Origin: FEN-1297 sp963787005
GTDB lineage: Bacteria > Bacteroidota > Ignavibacteria > Ignavibacteriales > Ignavibacteriaceae
DNA length: 64,000 bases
Direction of reading: 5' to 3'
Assembly: GCA_963787005.1 (NCBI GenBank)
Contig: CAWBBX010000130.1
Location: forward strand, 3,490-67,489
Under the pieces are notes generated by a model that saw nothing but the letters and a program-made list of their open reading frames with translations, was not told the DNA's origin and ran no database searches. Shown here in pieces: positions 48,646 to 59,187 of this stretch (within the stretch, counting starts at the first letter, position 1; each line of letters starts with the position of its first letter). Both the position numbers and the translations under genes were made by a program.

Positions 48646-49836
48646 ATGGCTTTTGAGCAGACCTGGAGGTGGTTCGGTCCCAAGGATCCGATAACACTCA
48701 AAGAAGTAAAGCAGACAGGCGCAACTGGAATAGTGAACGCGCTGCACCAAATTCCCGTGGGTGAAGTGTGGCCGGTTGATGAGATAATGAAAAGAAAGGA
48801 CATTATTGAATCGGAAGGACTCACTTGGTCCGTTGTGGAAAGCCTTCCGGTACACGAAAGAATAAAAAAGCGTCAAGGAAACTATAAAGAGTATATTGAA
48901 AATTATAAGGAATCACTTCGAAACCTCGGGAAATGCGGTATTGACACAGTCTGCTATAATTTTATGCCGGTACTCGATTGGTCGCGCACCGACCTGAACG
49001 TTACATATAAAGACGGTTCTATAACTTCGAAATTCGAACTAAAAAGCCTGGCCTCGTTCGATATGTTCATCTTGAAAAGGCCCGGCGCTGAGAATGATTA
49101 TGATCCTAATTTAATCTCAAAGGCTAATGAGTTTTTTAACTCGTTAAATGATACTGAGAAAGAAAAATTAAAAGAGACAATCCTTTACGGACTCCCGGGT
49201 TCAATGGAATCTTACACGCTAAAGGAATTCGGCAACGCACTTGACGAATACAAGGAAATAAGCGACGACCACTTGAGAGAAAACTTATATTCGTTTTTAA
49301 GAGAAGTTGCGCCGTCAGCCGAGGAAGCAGGGGTACTGCTTGCAATACATCCGGACGATCCTCCGATTCCCCTGCTCGGACTCCCTAGAGTAGTGAGCGA
49401 CAAAAACGATCTTATTAAAATTACCGAAGCTTACGACTCGCCTTCCAACGGAATTACTTTCTGCACAGGATCTTTGGGAGCAGGGCTAAATAATAACCTT
49501 ATCGAAATGACGGAAGAGTTAGCTTACAGGATAAACTTTATTCACTTAAGAAACGTATTGAAAAACGGCGAAGGAGATTTCTACGAAGAAAATCATCTCG
49601 AAGGCGATGTGGATATTTATTCTGTAATGAAGATACTTTTGCTTGAGCAGAAAAGAAGAAACGATGAAGGTAGAAATGACACGCGCATGCCTTTGCGTCC
49701 CGATCACGGCCATTTAATGCTGCCCGATCAAAACAGGGAAAATGTTTATCCGGGCTATTCTTTGCTGGGAAGAATGCGGGGCTTGGCGGAACTTAGAGGA
49801 ATGGAATTGGGAATAAGAAGAGCTTTAGAAATTTAA
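48646..49836 (+). CDS. uxuA: Mannonate dehydratase
   Basis: 396 residues; dehydrates D-mannonate to 2-keto-3-deoxygluconate in glucuronate breakdown. The start reads MAFEQTWRWFGPKDPITLKE; characteristic parts are ATGIVNALHQIPVGEVW near residue 26, GIDTVCYNFMPVLDW near 100, and the C-terminal MPLRPDHGHLML near 345, the last being part of the metal/active site. ATG 48646 has GGAGATTGTAATCG upstream. The next step would need KDG kinase and KDPG aldolase, or a KDG aldolase such as the DHDPS-family protein at 30725; none of the former is here. Confidence 0.95.
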   Translation: MAFEQTWRWFGPKDPITLKEVKQTGATGIVNALHQIPVGEVWPVDEIMKRKDIIESEGLTWSVVESLPVHERIKKRQGNYKEYIENYKESLRNLGKCGIDTVCYNFMPVLDWSRTDLNVTYKDGSITSKFELKSLASFDMFILKRPGAENDYDPNLISKANEFFNSLNDTEKEKLKETILYGLPGSMESYTLKEFGNALDEYKEISDDHLRENLYSFLREVAPSAEEAGVLLAIHPDDPPIPLLGLPRVVSDKNDLIKITEAYDSPSNGITFCTGSLGAGLNNNLIEMTEELAYRINFIHLRNVLKNGEGDFYEENHLEGDVDIYSVMKILLLEQKRRNDEGRNDTRMPLRPDHGHLMLPDQNRENVYPGYSLLGRMRGLAELRGMELGIRRALEI

Positions 49837-49980
49837 TCCCGTTGTTTTATTTTTATTTCTTCCCCCATTTTTTCAATATTTGGGACGGAAGGTATAGCTG
49901 CTGAACGGTGATTTTATTTTTATTACCGGCTGCTAACCGAATATATATTAGTGTAATTTTTAAAATTATTCAACGATTTT

Positions 49981-52542
49981 TTAGACATGCATCTCTGCCG
50001 GTTCATAAGTCTCTTTTTTCGATGCGGAATTCGATTTCTCATCAATATTAAACTGGGCAGTTGAACCCTGAAGCTCATTTGCCATATTAGTCAGCTGATC
50101 GGCAACTTCTTTCACTTTTTCGTTTTGAGTATATACCTTTTCGGTTTCAGCGGAGAGTTCCTGGATAGTTGAAGAATTGGTTTTACTTATCTGTGAAACG
50201 TTTATTATTCTTTCCAGAGCAGATTGAATTTTGTCTTTAACTTCCGCGGTCGATTTAATCTCCCTATCAATCACCTCTGTAACGCGTTCAATCGCACTTT
50301 GGAGATCACCGGTCATTTCTACCGCAGAAGCATTAGCCTCTTCCATCGATTTTATCTTTTCCGTCATAGAGGACGAATTGTTAAGTAATTGGTTTAAGGT
50401 ATCACCTGATTTTCTTGCGATTATGTTACCTTCATTCACACTTGATACCAGTTTTTCAATGTGAACTCCGGCTTCATCTATATTTTTTTTGACATTAATT
50501 ATCATGGAAGAAGTTTCCTTAGTAGCCTGAGCGGATTTTTCGGCCAAAATTCTTACTTCGTCCGCTACAACCGCAAATCCCCTGCCCTGATCCCCGGCTC
50601 TCGCGGCTTCTATTGCTGCATTTAAAGCCAGAAGGTTAGTCTGCTCGGCTATGTTTTCTATTGTAGCAACAATAGAGCCTATATGCTCAGACTGCCTGTT
50701 CATTTCCATTATCTTATCGGAAAACAGCTTAACTGTATCCTGAATATTAGTAAATTGCTTTAAAGTATTCATAACAAAATCGGCGCCGTTCTTTGCCGAA
50801 TTTATAGATTCAATTGCCGCCGAAGAAACCGAGTCGGCATTTTTGCTGGAAATATCCACAGTTTGGCTGATATTCTCCGCAGCATTCGAGGCATCCCTTG
50901 CAGCTTCCCGCTGCTGGTTAGACCCGGTTACCATTTTATCTATCTCAGCACTTATAAGTCTGATACTTTCATTCGCTCTCTCAACGGATACGTCCTCTTC
51001 AATTAGACTAGCTGTCATCTGATTTATCGCGCTTGCATTCTGATGAGAAGCCTCAACGGATTTACTCACCGCTTCATCGAGGTCACGGCTTATGTCAATC
51101 AAATGATTTGCTTTGCTTGTAAGCGCCGTAAACATATCCCTGAAACTTATCGGTTCGGCATTATATGTTGCGACAGGTACGCCGGCTGTAACCGCTTTAT
51201 TAATGTAAGGTATAAGATTTTGATCAAATACGCCGACGGCTATAGCATCATACTTTGCTGCTACCGCCGCTTCGATAGCAGGTCCGTACACAACAGCGCT
51301 TATGTCGGACTTACCGTTCTTAGAAATTTGATTCGGTGCAATCCATTCAACCGTTGCATTGTGTGTTCTAAGCTCCTGCGAAGCGGCAAACACACCGGCT
51401 TGAACTGCTTGCCAAAACGGATTAAGTTCTCTTCCTATATAAGCGATCCTCAGCGCACGCATAGAACTTTTTAACGGCTTTGGACGGCGGAGCTTCAATA
51501 AATCGGATTCAATAATACCTTTGCCCTCCTGCCAGAACTGAGTAAAGTTATCCGGCGTAATCAGATCATTAATTGTGAGAAGTCTTGGATGAACAGGCCT
51601 CCATCCGGAAACTAAATGATTAAAAAGATGAATAACGGGATCATGCCCCTGAGCAAAAGTATCCTGCCCCAGAGTCGCCGAGATAACTCCCTTCTTAACA
51701 TAATGCATCGTGGCATCCGCTAAATCGTGGCAGAATAATTTCACTTTGCCCGACCTTCCGCTTCTTTCAATTTCTTCCGCGGCTTTCGCACCGAGCGCAA
51801 ACGTTACGTAAACGGCGGATAAACCGGAATATTTATTTAAGACTTCCGCCGTTTTCTTACTCAGTATTTCTGCCGATTCATAAGTCTCTACGGTTTCAAC
51901 TACTTTTATACCGGCATATTTTTCCCGGAGAATATTTAGAAATCCTTTTCGCCTTAGTTCAAGACTGGCGGTGTCCAATGTACCCGTTAATACGGCTATA
52001 TTACCAGTGCCCTTTAGAATTTTGCCTGCATAATCGCCCAAAGTTCTGCCTTCCAGATACGAGTCGGCCCCGATATAACAAAGCCTTTTGCACGGTTCAT
52101 ACATTGCCGAATTGAATTCCTTTGCGGCTTCCTGCATTCTTGAAGAAATAAGATTTATACTTTCGGCAAGAGTTATAATTTCGCTTGAAGCTCTGATGTT
52201 AACTTTTTCCGCGGCCACGGATATGGAAGATGTAAGATTGCCGTGCGACAGTTCACCTACTGCGTCAGCTAAGGAAGAGAAATCCCTTTCTGCCATATTT
52301 TTAATTTTCTCGTTAAGTTTGATGATCGGCTTAACCGTCCTAAAACTAAGATACAGCACAAAAAGGACCGCGGTGAATCCGAATCCGAACATTCCGAACA
52401 AAAAAAGGATGTCTCTATTCTCCGGGATAAACCCTCGTATTTCGCGGTAACCCAGATATTGTAAAAACATGAAGATCAATATAACCGAAATACCTATGTA
52501 CACTTTATATTTCGATATCCTGCGAATGATCGAATCAAACAT
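49981..52542 (-). CDS. Chemoreceptor with a circularly permuted sugar-binding domain after the HAMP region
   Basis: 853 residues. Two N-terminal helices (13-32 and 45-66) with only about 12 residues between them, then a HAMP-like linker (67-146). Residues 153-330 match the C-terminal part of a periplasmic ribose/LacI-type sugar-binding domain (YIGADSYLEGRTLGDYAGK, AVLTGTLDTASLELRRKGF, VKLFCHDLADATMHYVKKG). Residues 361-468 match the N-terminal lobe of the same fold (RIAYIGRELNPFWQAVQAGV, AVAAKYDAIAVGVFDQNLIP, AGVPVATYNAE). The usual order is thus reversed. A methyl-accepting signalling domain follows (540-830) with the tip EQTNLLALNAAIEAARAGDQ. The sensor is predicted to be cytoplasmic. Neighbours handle uronates. 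Confidence 0.9.
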   Translation of the reverse strand: MFDSIIRRISKYKVYIGISVILIFMFLQYLGYREIRGFIPENRDILFLFGMFGFGFTAVLFVLYLSFRTVKPIIKLNEKIKNMAERDFSSLADAVGELSHGNLTSSISVAAEKVNIRASSEIITLAESINLISSRMQEAAKEFNSAMYEPCKRLCYIGADSYLEGRTLGDYAGKILKGTGNIAVLTGTLDTASLELRRKGFLNILREKYAGIKVVETVETYESAEILSKKTAEVLNKYSGLSAVYVTFALGAKAAEEIERSGRSGKVKLFCHDLADATMHYVKKGVISATLGQDTFAQGHDPVIHLFNHLVSGWRPVHPRLLTINDLITPDNFTQFWQEGKGIIESDLLKLRRPKPLKSSMRALRIAYIGRELNPFWQAVQAGVFAASQELRTHNATVEWIAPNQISKNGKSDISAVVYGPAIEAAVAAKYDAIAVGVFDQNLIPYINKAVTAGVPVATYNAEPISFRDMFTALTSKANHLIDISRDLDEAVSKSVEASHQNASAINQMTASLIEEDVSVERANESIRLISAEIDKMVTGSNQQREAARDASNAAENISQTVDISSKNADSVSSAAIESINSAKNGADFVMNTLKQFTNIQDTVKLFSDKIMEMNRQSEHIGSIVATIENIAEQTNLLALNAAIEAARAGDQGRGFAVVADEVRILAEKSAQATKETSSMIINVKKNIDEAGVHIEKLVSSVNEGNIIARKSGDTLNQLLNNSSSMTEKIKSMEEANASAVEMTGDLQSAIERVTEVIDREIKSTAEVKDKIQSALERIINVSQISKTNSSTIQELSAETEKVYTQNEKVKEVADQLTNMANELQGSTAQFNIDEKSNSASKKETYEPAEMHV

Positions 52543-52660
52543 AAGTCACCCAGCTATTAATTAGACAGTTTATTATCGGATGTTTTCATGAAAAATGAAG
52601 AGTCGGGGTATGATCTAATAATTTACTTTATACAACGAGCGGAAATCAAACAAATAAGAA

Positions 52661-52697
52661 AACCGGTACACTCAGAGTTTTTCGGGGTGCACCGGTT
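52661..52697 (-). terminator. Intrinsic terminator after the hexuronate transporter
   Basis: AACCGGTACAC and GTGCACCGGTT pair at 10 of 11 positions around a 15-base loop; on the minus strand the stem is followed by TTTTCTTATTTG. It lies 60 bases past the stop of the transporter and would end the operon that begins with the xylanase. Confidence 0.65.
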
Positions 52698-52756
52698 AAT
52701 CAACTAATTTAGTTTTTTACTTACTATTAAATAATAATCATATACTAAATGAATAA

Positions 52757-54061
52757 TTACGCAAGCTTAGCCTCTTCCATCTTAGGAACAAGAAGATGAA
52801 AAATCCCTAAAGAAACCAGATAAATTACTCCGGCAAAAATAAACAACGAAAGATAGCTTCCGGTAAACTGCAGTATGAAGCCGGCTGCCGTAGCAATAAG
52901 CATTCCTCCAATGGCTCCTGCCATTCCGCCTAAACCAACTACAGAGCCCACTGCTCTTTTCGGAAACATATCGGATACAGAAGTAAAAAGATTAGCCGAC
53001 CAGCCCTGATGAGCGGCAGCCGCCAAACCGATCAATAATACCGCCCACCATTCTGTTACAACGGAAGCGAAGACTATTGGTACAATTAATATGGCGCATA
53101 TCAGCATCACGGCTTTTCTACCTCTGTTTATGCTCCAGCCCCTTTTAATAAACGCTCCGGACATCCATCCTCCGCCTATACTGCCGACGCTTGTCATCAT
53201 ATAAATAACTATGAGCGGAGGTCCCAAATGTGCTAGATCTAAACCGTATCTTTCGTTCAAGAATTTTGGAAGCCAGTAAAGATAAAACCACCAGATCGGA
53301 TCGGTTAAAAATTTACCGGTTACGAACGCCCAGGTCTGTCTGTATTTTAACAGTCTAAGCCAGGGTATTTTTTCACCTGTTATTTCAATAGGATCACTTT
53401 GAATGTATTCCAATTCCTCTTTTGATACTTTCTTATGCTTTTCGGGAGCTTCGTACAGCCATACCCAGAGAACTATCCAAATAAATCCCAGCAGACCGGT
53501 GAAGATGAACGCTTCCTGCCATCCCCAAGTTAAAGTAATCCATGGAACTACAAGCGGCGCTACTACGGCTCCTACGTTAGCACCTGAGTTGAATAATCCT
53601 GTTGCCAGCGCTCTTTCCTTCTTCGGAAACCATTCCGCGGTAGATTTTATAGCTGCCGGAAAGTTTCCCGATTCACCCAATCCTAGAGCAAACCTTGCGA
53701 TTCCGAAGCCGAACACCGTCTTAACAAGAGCATGCCCCATGGCGGCGAAGCTCCATATTATTATCGATACGGTATAGCCTATCTTCGTTCCAATCTTATC
53801 GATAAACCGTCCGAACAACAGAAGTCCGATTGCATAGGCGCCGGTAAAGGCGGTTACGATATAACCGTACTGTATCTCGTTCCAGCCTATGTCCTTCTGC
53901 AGTACCGGCGCAAGTATACCCAGCACCTGCCGGTCTATGTAGTTTATTGTAGTAGCAAAGAACAGCAGCGCGCAGATCGTCCAGCGGTATGAACTCGACT
54001 TCGGCCTTATATTCAAATCGTTCAACGGAACTCCCCCGGCTGATTGATTATTCATTGCCAT
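52757..54061 (-). CDS. exuT: MFS hexuronate transporter (ExuT-like, ACS family)
   Basis: 434 residues with 12 helices. Seen: ATTINYIDRQVLGILAPVLQ near residue 36, TGAYAIGLLLFGRFIDKIG, the GESGNFPAAIKSTAEWFPKK signature of anion:cation symporters near 130, and NSGANVGAVVAPLVVP. Brings glucuronate/galacturonate in with protons. Start ATG 54061 has AAGGAAG five bases upstream. Last gene of the xylan/uronate operon and logically feeds the mannonate genes on the other strand. Confidence 0.9.
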   Translation of the reverse strand: MAMNNQSAGGVPLNDLNIRPKSSSYRWTICALLFFATTINYIDRQVLGILAPVLQKDIGWNEIQYGYIVTAFTGAYAIGLLLFGRFIDKIGTKIGYTVSIIIWSFAAMGHALVKTVFGFGIARFALGLGESGNFPAAIKSTAEWFPKKERALATGLFNSGANVGAVVAPLVVPWITLTWGWQEAFIFTGLLGFIWIVLWVWLYEAPEKHKKVSKEELEYIQSDPIEITGEKIPWLRLLKYRQTWAFVTGKFLTDPIWWFYLYWLPKFLNERYGLDLAHLGPPLIVIYMMTSVGSIGGGWMSGAFIKRGWSINRGRKAVMLICAILIVPIVFASVVTEWWAVLLIGLAAAAHQGWSANLFTSVSDMFPKRAVGSVVGLGGMAGAIGGMLIATAAGFILQFTGSYLSLFIFAGVIYLVSLGIFHLLVPKMEEAKLA

Positions 54062-54102
54062 ATTTACTTCCTTATTCTTTATAAATGAATCGGTTTATTT
54101 CA

Positions 54103-55128
54103 TTAATTCAATCTGTAATTTCTGCCGGTATTCATGAAAGCTGTAATATTATCGGCCGGAGTTTCCTGCGGCAGATCGCACCCGGTGCTTAGGATAAAAT
54201 TCGGATACGATTCCATTTCTTTTAAAAGATACCGAACATCTTCCTCCACTTCGGAAGGGCAGCCGCTTAAAATTTTTCCGGTCGGATTTATGTTTCCGAT
54301 TACCGCTATGTTCGGCGCTGCTCTTTTCGCCGCCGCCCGAAGATCGACGCCCGTTTCGGGAGAATCCATACTTATTGCGTCAACGCCGCTCCGGCACATT
54401 TTTTCTATCAGGTGCATAGAGTTACCGCAAATATGGTAAACCGTCGAAGCGTCGGTAAATGCACATGCTCCTGTAATACTCTTTACATATTCCGATGAGA
54501 ACTCGGAGAACTGCGCCGGTCCCAGCATTACGGCGCTGGGCTCTAAGATACATATAAGCTGAGCGCCCGCCGATATTAATAATTGGACGTACTGCCGGAT
54601 TTTTTTTGCGGACAGCAGGCAAATCCGGTGAAGTTCTTCGGGATTCAAAACAGTAGCCGCGGCCGCTTCCTCTGCGCCCATAAGCAGAGAGGCTAAAGTA
54701 TAAGGCCCGGTAACATAAGCTCCGCGAAGTATATTCTCGGGCAAACCGATGCTCATCAGTTTTAATGTTTCTACATACCCCGTCAATCGCGTATCCGAAG
54801 CAATATTTATTCTCTCCGCCGCAGAAATATCATCCTCCGAAAAATTATCTTTCGGAACCGTGGCTGAATCTTCCTTAGGAAAAAGAGTATATCTCCCAAG
54901 CGCGTTGGCTTCAACAGAAAGATCCATCAGCGGAAAGACAGCGTCGGGCTTAAAAGCATCCGCATTCGCCTTAACCACCTTAAAATGCTCGCCGAAATTC
55001 TGCTGAGCAAGTTTGATAGTACACCCGGTCAGATTTAATCCGGGGAATCCCACAAGGGGAACAACGAGTCTTCGCTTTTCTTTCTTTGCTTTACTCAATG
55101 CGCGATGGAAAGGTTTATCGGTAAACAT
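54103..55128 (-). CDS. Uroporphyrinogen decarboxylase-family corrinoid methyltransferase (MtaA/CmuA type)
   Basis: 341 residues from ATG 55128; the longer form starting 55170 would run into a palindrome and its first 14 residues are not conserved. Zinc ligands are recognisable as HICG (His232, Cys234) and STGCDLPQETP (Cys317), as in MtaA/MtbA, which move a methyl group between a corrinoid protein and coenzyme M or another thiol or a folate-like acceptor. UroD itself (haem synthesis) lacks this zinc set, so methyl transfer is the better call. Lies between a GH9 glycosidase and the hexuronate transporter. The acceptor is unknown. Confidence 0.85.
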   Translation of the reverse strand: MFTDKPFHRALSKAKKEKRRLVVPLVGFPGLNLTGCTIKLAQQNFGEHFKVVKANADAFKPDAVFPLMDLSVEANALGRYTLFPKEDSATVPKDNFSEDDISAAERINIASDTRLTGYVETLKLMSIGLPENILRGAYVTGPYTLASLLMGAEEAAAATVLNPEELHRICLLSAKKIRQYVQLLISAGAQLICILEPSAVMLGPAQFSEFSSEYVKSITGACAFTDASTVYHICGNSMHLIEKMCRSGVDAISMDSPETGVDLRAAAKRAAPNIAVIGNINPTGKILSGCPSEVEEDVRYLLKEMESYPNFILSTGCDLPQETPADNITAFMNTGRNYRLN

Positions 55129-55165
55129 TTTTAAATACTGGATAATTTTTCCAAATATTTTCCGT

Positions 55166-55188
55166 AGCACAGATTAGTAATCTGTGCT
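55166..55188. repeat. 11-bp perfect inverted repeat (REP-like)
   Basis: AGCACAGATTA, one base, then its exact reverse complement. It lies between the GH9 and methyltransferase genes, in the area a longer methyltransferase reading would need. May act as a processing or attenuation hairpin. Resembles extragenic palindromes rather than an operator. Confidence 0.5.
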
Positions 55189-55269
55189 GCGGTTATTTAT
55201 AAAAAATAAACATGTACGATTTGTCCTCTTTCTAACTGATTTACTTTTTATGACAAAACTGTAAAGTTT

Positions 55270-57754
55270 TTAATTCACCATTCCCAGCAAATCATTAACC
55301 GCGTTTACCAGATAAATATAACCGGAGGCAAGATTGACTACATATTCGTTTTCGCCCCAAAGGAAAGGCCAGTCTTCTTTGTTCTCCGGAAAGTCCGGTT
55401 TTAATATTAAAACACCGGGCACCACACCGCCGGCAATGAATGAAAAGTCGGCGCGGTTATTTCCGTAAGCGATCTTCTTCGATACTGTTCCCACTCCTGA
55501 TACAAAAGAAATATTCGAACCGGGATGACAACCGTATAAATAATTCAAACCGCGGTACACACTTTCTTCATCTATAATATCAGGGAAAGCTTTATGCAGA
55601 ACATAGTTTGTTATAGCGAAATTTACTACGAGCCCGTCACCAGCCCATCCGCGCGTAGAAATCGGCACACCAAACGGATTCTGCTTCGAAATATCATCTT
55701 CACTTTCCTTAAAATTTAAAACCAGTTCTTTTATTTTTGATGAGTAACCGGAATCCATATACGGCATTGCGTCGACAGCGAGCGGAGCGAAGAGAAGGAA
55801 CTGTTTTTCGATGAAAAGGCAGCAATTCATTAATTGCATTTTTATACTTTTCTTCTTTAGTTGATTTTAAAAGCTCCACAGCAGCTTTCATTTTTTCAAC
55901 ATCAAGCGGACCTCCCGTTGTATTGCCGTGATGGAAAAGATCGGGCGCGTGCGTTTGTTCATCAGCCCAAACATTTTTTGCCGTAACAATACATTCGGCT
56001 GCAAGCGAATCGTTATATCCGTGCAATGCTCTGGAAGCAGCGGCCAGCGCGGCGATTGAGCCGTAATTCAAGGCCGATGATTTAGAAGTGAAAGCCCAGC
56101 GGTCATCGAATTTACCGCTTCTGAATCCGTCGGTTTGAAGAGTATCCATATGAGAATCGTATATAAGATTATCCGTTATAGTCGAAGCGTCGCCGAGATG
56201 AGTATACTGCGAAAGATGCCCTACTATAATTCCGTTTACAGCGTGCCCTACCGATTTGAATTGAGCCAGCAGCTGCAATGTGCCGTGCTCAATCTGCTGA
56301 ATAATATCCGGCGTTCCGTCCGGCCTGTGAATCTCAACATAACGCGCTTTTTCATCAACCGTTGTTTCGTCCCTCATCGGATGAAACGCTTCCCATGTAT
56401 TTACAAGATTAAGAACAACATAATATTGAGTCTGCGTACGAATATCAAAATCTCCTGCGTCGAACCAGCCGCCGACGTTTAATCCGGGAATATGCTCGTA
56501 TGGTTTGTAAGGTGAGTCGGTTAACGGACCCTGCGCGTAAAGATCGAAGTGTTCGTGATTCACGGGCGCTTGAAGAGCGTCGTCGAGATGAGCGGCTCCG
56601 TGCCACACACGATACGCTTCTTTCAGAAACATGTGATCCATCTGCACCGGGAAATACACGTCCAGTGTCGGCTTCCATGCGTTCTTGTACACATTTTTAT
56701 CGATGCGGAAAGTAGATGTAAATACAGTATCATATTTAATTTTATAGAGTCCGTTTTCTTTAACGGAAGAGAAGTCGAAAGTATAATAATTATACCTGAG
56801 GTATTTGCCCCATTCTTTTATCGGCGCGGAGAATTTTTCTGCGAGCGTTCCATCTTCATTTATTTTCAGCAGTTCGGCGTTTCCCACGGGATTATCGTTT
56901 ACGTCAAATTCTATTACCGCGGTTTTCCTCTGCTCAGGATGATACCCAACCTGAGAGTATTCGATTACCGGTTTGCGGATCCAGTTGGGAATTGTATTAG
57001 CCGTGAGGAACCATTCAAGAACATTCCCGGTTTTTCCGGATGGTAAAAGACTCCTTACGACAAACCATCCGTTCTGAGCCGTGTTTCTGCCGTCATATAA
57101 AGAAAGCGAACAATTCTTCGCTTGTATGGTAACACGATTCAAAGGATCGCCGGGAGCCAGTACAATTTCTTTCCCTGAAGCAAGCGCTTTCGGCTCAAGC
57201 TTATAAGGCTTAACAGCAGACATCTCACTGTAAGGATACAAAGGAAATGTGCCGCCTTCATTATCCATCAGATATGATTTTTCGAAATAAGCGGAAGGCA
57301 GGAATTCGAGATTTAATCCGGCCTTCCCCGCCAGAGAAGACGGAAGAGGTTTATCGAGATTTACTGTTATTAGTATCCCGCTACCCTTCGCCTGTACTTT
57401 TATCATGTAATTGAAGTCAAATTTCGGATAGGACAAATAAGTTTCAACGCAGTTATCTTTTTTGATGATTTTTCGATCTTTGAGCTCGGAGATAGCGTCC
57501 CACTGTCCGGGCGTCGGTTCCAGCCTCACGTCGCCGTTGGTGGCTGTTCTTACGCCGTGATGAATTAGTTCTATCCCGCTTATCTTGGAATCGCTGAAGT
57601 TCGAGTTATACCAGTTATTAAATACTAATACGTTCAGCCCTCTAGTTTCGAAATAACCTTGATCATTCAACTTCAAATTAGGTTTATTATTTTGCGCCGA
57701 TATTAATGCCGAAAAAAAGAAAAGACTTAAGACAGCTGGAAAAATTTTATTCAT
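55270..57754 (-). CDS. Secreted GH9 glycoside hydrolase, frameshifted
   Basis: About 825 residues once one T is removed from a T4 run at about 55817-55821 (NELLPF then IEKQFLLFAPLAVDAMPYMD). Signal peptide MNKIFPAVLSLFFFSALISA; a large N-terminal beta domain including a CelD-type Ig-like part (IEYSQVGYHPEQRKTAVIEF near 265); then the GH9 alpha/alpha barrel with the nucleophile-region motif GGWFDAGDFDIRTQ and, in the second frame, the C-terminal catalytic-Glu motif WGENEYVVNLASGYIY. GH9 acts on beta-1,4-glucans and some related beta-glycans; here xylan/glucuronoxylan context suggests a hemicellulose target. Confidence 0.88.
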
Positions 57755-57860
57755 ACGAAGATCCGTTTTTACTTTAAACTCAAAATAAATTATACGATAC
57801 TTTTTACCTTCTTATATTTTATAGAATTGTTCCGCATAACGAGAAACGCAAAGCATCGGA

Positions 57861-59126
57861 TTATTTCCCGAAATTCAGAATCTCGCTTCCGGCAAGAATA
57901 ACAACACCGATTCCGTGCACATCATTAAGCGGGGCCGGACGATCATAGTAGTCTTTTAAATTATCGCTTACTACGGTGCCCGTACATACTCCTTCTATTT
58001 TTCCGTCCGGTTGAATTTTAGATGATAAACCGCTCCAGCCTTTTTCCGCATATGCTGCATAACTTCGATCCAGGATGCCGATATTAACAGCCCTGGCTAT
58101 GGCATAAGTAAACATTGCGGAGCAGGATGTTTCTTCGTAAGAATCGTTTTTATCTAAAAGCTGATGCCATAAACCGTCCTTGTCCTGGTACTTAATTGCT
58201 CCGTTTATATGTCTTTTAAATAATGTTAAAAGAGTATCTCTGTATGAATAACTTTCCGGAACACGCTCTAGAAGATCCATCTGAGCAAGCAGCGCCCAAC
58301 CGTTGGCTCTTCCCCAGAAAGCGACTCCGTGTTTATCCGTATCGGAGTACCAGTTATGATACATCAAACCTTTTTCTGCGTCGAACAAATGTTTGTTGTA
58401 ATTAATCACCTGTGTCGATGCGAGATCGAAGTACAGTGTGTCTCCGCTAAGCTTTCCCATCCGCGAAAGAATAGAAATGCTCATATAAAGATCATCCGCC
58501 CAAAGCGTCCACAGCCTCGGGAAAGATCTTATAAACGATCCGTCAGAAAACCTATGCTGAATATTCATAATATGGTCAGCGGCCTTATCAATATATTTTT
58601 TATAGACATCTTTTTTGTCGAGATTATATACTTCGATAACGCTAGCTCCCATAGCACCGAAATCGTCAAGATCCTCCATAGTAAAGAGTTGTCCGTAAGG
58701 GTAGCTCCATTTATCTTCCCCTTTGTATCTCTTTTGAAAAAATTTGTAATTATCAAAATCGAACGCGATATTTTTGAGTGCGTAATTAGTATAAACCGAA
58801 TCGTTTAGAACTTTCCCCAGCTTTATCATGGCAATGTTTATCAGGCCGTTCCAGTAACGCCAGTCGTTGTAGCGGCTTTCAATCTGAAGTTCCGCTTCGG
58901 CAGGCGCATCTGCCGTTAAATTAATATGACTGCCGCTGTACTTATCTTTAAAGCTGAACGAAGTTTCTTTAAGAACGCCTTCTGCGACTGCTCTCAGTTT
59001 AATTTCAGCCGATTTGCTGCCCGGCGATGTGACGGCGTCCGTAAAATATTGCACACCCACTACCATGATCATCAGGACCGCTAAGGGAACAAGTGCTTTA
59101 TTTTTATTTGATCCGGATATTTTCAT
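57861..59126 (-). CDS. Unsaturated uronyl hydrolase-like (GH88/GH105)
   Basis: 421 residues with an N-terminal membrane or signal segment (ALVPLAVLMIMVVGVQYF). The (alpha/alpha)6 motifs are clear: TLWADDLYMSISILSRMGKL (Asp in WADD) near residue 208, WGRANGWALLAQMDLLE near 275, and KDGLWHQLLDKNDSYEETSCSAMF near 320. GH105/88 remove an unsaturated uronic acid from the non-reducing end of oligosaccharides made by pectate or glucuronan lyases. No lyase is visible nearby, so saturated-uronate specificity cannot be excluded. Periplasmic or lipid-bound. Confidence 0.85.
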   Translation of the reverse strand: MKISGSNKNKALVPLAVLMIMVVGVQYFTDAVTSPGSKSAEIKLRAVAEGVLKETSFSFKDKYSGSHINLTADAPAEAELQIESRYNDWRYWNGLINIAMIKLGKVLNDSVYTNYALKNIAFDFDNYKFFQKRYKGEDKWSYPYGQLFTMEDLDDFGAMGASVIEVYNLDKKDVYKKYIDKAADHIMNIQHRFSDGSFIRSFPRLWTLWADDLYMSISILSRMGKLSGDTLYFDLASTQVINYNKHLFDAEKGLMYHNWYSDTDKHGVAFWGRANGWALLAQMDLLERVPESYSYRDTLLTLFKRHINGAIKYQDKDGLWHQLLDKNDSYEETSCSAMFTYAIARAVNIGILDRSYAAYAEKGWSGLSSKIQPDGKIEGVCTGTVVSDNLKDYYDRPAPLNDVHGIGVVILAGSEILNFGK

Positions 59127-59187
59127 ATTAAAGTATGGTCGTCATCGAAGTTTTTTCAATTCAGAATATCCTTATAATGATGAGGAA

